A model generated the notes under the pieces. The model saw only the letters and a program-made list of their open reading frames with translations. It did no database searches and was not told where the DNA came from. Source: Candidatus Neomicrothrix sp. UBA814 (GTDB lineage: Bacteria; Actinomycetota; Acidimicrobiia; Acidimicrobiales; Poriferisodalaceae). Taken from it: 16,145 nt of DNA. Both the position numbers and the translations under genes were made by a program. The stretch is taken from NCBI GenBank assembly GCA_002296525.1, contig DBIA01000018.1:1-16145 (forward strand). The letters are read 5' to 3'. This document shows, piece after piece, positions 14,662 through 16,145 of this stretch (positions within the stretch are counted from its first letter, which is position 1; every line of letters starts with the position of its first letter).

Positions 14662-14677
14662 TAACGTGCTAAACATG
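14662..14677 (+). promoter_or_regulatory. Likely -10 box for leaderless start of the dehalogenase-like gene
   Basis: TAACGT (14662-14667) lies seven bases before ATG 14675, the start that also gives the DhlA-like N-terminus. An upstream in-frame ATG at 14639 lacks such a signal. A weak CGGCT/AGCCG hairpin at 14631-14653 precedes the box. Confidence 0.45.
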
Positions 14678-15607
14678 GACAAACTCCGTACCCCAGATGA
14701 ACGATTCCACGGTCTAGCCGATTGGCCTTTCGAACCCCGTTACGTGAACCTCGATGGCGACCTTCGAGTCCACTACATCGATGAAGGAACAGGTCCAACA
14801 GTGTTGCTCTTGCACGGAGAGCCAACTTGGGGGTACCTGTATCGAAAAATGATCCCCGCTCTCGTCGACTCGGGATGCCGAGTCGTGGTCCCAGACCTTG
14901 TAGGTTTTGGCAGGTCGGATAAACCGCTGATGCGCGACGACTACACCTATGGGCGGCACCTTCGTTGGCTCACCCAAACCATTAATCAAGTCGATGCAAC
15001 ATCACCACTGGATTCAATCACCCTGTTCTGTCAGGACTGGGGTGGACTCTTAGGTCTTTGTCATGTCGCTCAACACCCCGAAAAGTATCGAGGAGTAGTC
15101 GCCTCGAATACTGGTGTCCCGTTGGGTCGCGATATCGGCATGACTGATCAAGATCCCTTCGCGGTATGGCGCCGATTCTCTCAAGAAATAAATCCATTTT
15201 CAGCATCGGAATGTGTCGCGGGTAGCACCTCGCCGCTGCCCTCAACCGCCGGTTTCCAACTTACCGACGAAGAAAAACGGGCCTACGACGCGCCATTTAT
15301 TGACGACACCTACGCCGCTGGAGCACGTCAATTTCCGGTACTAGTTCCAACATCTGGTTTGCATCCCAGCGCCCACCTCTGTCGCGAGATCTGGACCTTG
15401 CTTGCCGAATGTCACGTCCCATTGACAACAGCCTTTGGGGACAACGACCCAGTAACCGGTCCATTGCAAGGGTTGTTATCAAGCAACGTGCCGGGCGCAG
15501 CCGACCAACCGCACATCATCGTCGAAGAAGCAGGGCACTTCATCCAAGAACATCAACCCGACCGGTGCGTAGAAACCATATTGGGCCTACTCGACCGGAC
15601 TGAGTAG
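14675..15607 (+). CDS. Haloalkane dehalogenase-like alpha/beta hydrolase (HLD-I, DhlA type)
   Basis: Soluble alpha/beta hydrolase of 310 residues that would split a carbon-halogen bond with water, giving an alcohol and halide. Counting from ATG 14639 (12 residues longer), the family set is: HGEPTW at 59-64; nucleophile D133 in CQDWGG with W134 next to it as a halide-stabilising residue; a second likely halide Trp, W177, in DPFAVWRRF; acid D270 in FGDNDPVTG; and base H300 in EEAGHFIQEH. This matches the Asp-Asp-His and two-Trp set of Xanthobacter DhlA. The N-terminus from ATG 14675, MDKLRTPDERF, aligns with DhlA's MINAIRTPDQRF and gives the same length, so I prefer it. Some members of this group act on other substrates, so activity on haloalkanes is likely but unproven. 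The gene is solitary, 65 bases after the helicase. Confidence 0.88.
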   Translation: MDKLRTPDERFHGLADWPFEPRYVNLDGDLRVHYIDEGTGPTVLLLHGEPTWGYLYRKMIPALVDSGCRVVVPDLVGFGRSDKPLMRDDYTYGRHLRWLTQTINQVDATSPLDSITLFCQDWGGLLGLCHVAQHPEKYRGVVASNTGVPLGRDIGMTDQDPFAVWRRFSQEINPFSASECVAGSTSPLPSTAGFQLTDEEKRAYDAPFIDDTYAAGARQFPVLVPTSGLHPSAHLCREIWTLLAECHVPLTTAFGDNDPVTGPLQGLLSSNVPGAADQPHIIVEEAGHFIQEHQPDRCVETILGLLDRTE

Positions 15608-15697
15608 ACACTTACCCTGGCTTGTGGTCGCCGCGAAAGAGCAGTCCGGCTAGTAGGTTCCTGATTGCTACAGATTTCATAGAAAGTGACACTCAAA

Positions 15698-16141
15698 ATG
15701 GTGGAGACAACAGGCAACACAAGTATCGAAATCAACGCTACCCCCGAAGCGGTCTACGCCATTCTGACCGACCTCACCAGAATCAGTGACCTAAGCCCCG
15801 AGTGCTACAAAGCAGAATGGGAGGGTGACGCAACCGGACCGGTCGTAGGCGCCAAATTCCGCGGCTACAACGACAATGGGGGCAACAAATGGGACGCCGG
15901 CTGCGTTGTTGTCGCTGCCGAACCCGCTAAAGAATGGGCATTCGAGGTACCGGGAGATGACGGGCGCAGTACCGTATGGCGCTACCAGATCGAAGCTACC
16001 CCCGATGGATGTCGAGTAACGGAAAGTTTCGACTCGCCAATTCTGGATGGAGAGTTCTTCCAAAAGATCAATCGACACAAGTTACTTCTCGACAACATCG
16101 CCCAAACATTGGCGAACCTCAAAGCTGTTGCGGAGGCCTAA
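15698..16141 (+). CDS. SRPBCC (START/Bet v1-like) superfamily protein
   Basis: Small soluble protein of the polyketide cyclase/dehydrase and lipid-transport type, with a helix-grip fold that surrounds a hydrophobic pocket. From ATG 15698 it has 147 residues; the in-frame GTG at 15686 would add four. The beginning TSIEINATPEAVYAILTDLTR is the classic first strand and helix, then LSPECYKAEW and a VVGAKFRGYNDNG turn. The mid section (CVVVAAEPAKEWAFEV) and CRVTESFD complete the sheet, and a long C-terminal helix follows (residues about 120-147). The protein is probably involved in binding or transforming a small hydrophobic molecule, or acts as a subunit with one; no ligand is evident. It is the last gene before the right edge, 90 bases after the dehalogenase-like gene, and is complete. 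Confidence 0.88.
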   Translation: MVETTGNTSIEINATPEAVYAILTDLTRISDLSPECYKAEWEGDATGPVVGAKFRGYNDNGGNKWDAGCVVVAAEPAKEWAFEVPGDDGRSTVWRYQIEATPDGCRVTESFDSPILDGEFFQKINRHKLLLDNIAQTLANLKAVAEA

Positions 16142-16145
16142 ACAA

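Noticed and set aside
14639..14674. ATG 14639 as dehalogenase start
   Set aside because: It adds 12 residues absent from DhlA, whereas ATG 14675 matches the DhlA N-terminus and has a TANNNT box; the longer form is not excluded.

Overview
The window is bacterial, densely coded and, by eye, of middling G+C content. Features that point to an actinobacterium are an MSMEG_1061-type flavoprotein, a YibE/F-type membrane protein, a DEAD-box helicase with a long lysine-rich tail, and several starts that look leaderless, with a TANNNT box 6-7 bases before the ATG. The many catabolic oxygenases and hydrolases recall marine Acidimicrobiia-like actinobacteria. That placement is inference; there is no rRNA or marker gene to test it. 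I found no tRNA, rRNA, CRISPR array, insertion sequence, phage gene or replication origin.

Layout. Bases 1-1511 hold the end of a zinc (or manganese) ABC importer: a substrate-binding protein cut by the left edge, with a His/Asp-rich loop and a His/Asp tail, followed by its membrane permease. Bases 1593-4868 form a tight three-gene unit: a PhyH-type Fe(II)/2-oxoglutarate dioxygenase, a cytochrome P450 and a second, very different PhyH-type dioxygenase, with 11 and 13 bases between genes. An alpha/beta hydrolase (4979-5668) converges on an FMN-binding flavoprotein on the minus strand (5702-6331), the only gene on that strand. Next come a three-helix membrane protein of unknown function, a YibE/F-family membrane protein and a small P-loop kinase-like protein.

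From 8907 to the right edge all genes are on the plus strand and mostly stand alone, 65-125 bases apart: a D-aminoacylase-type amidohydrolase, a short-chain dehydrogenase, a DUF1330-like protein, a TauD/TfdA-type dioxygenase, a DEAD-box helicase, a haloalkane dehalogenase-like hydrolase with the DhlA-type active-site set, and an SRPBCC lipid-binding-fold protein.

How they fit together. The only convincing multi-enzyme unit is dioxygenase-P450-dioxygenase, which looks like a dedicated oxidative pathway for one unknown organic substrate; no ferredoxin or ferredoxin reductase lies nearby. The remaining enzymes suggest an organism equipped to attack varied organic compounds, but nothing ties them into one pathway. 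The unit at 1593-4868 is the best candidate for something not yet described.
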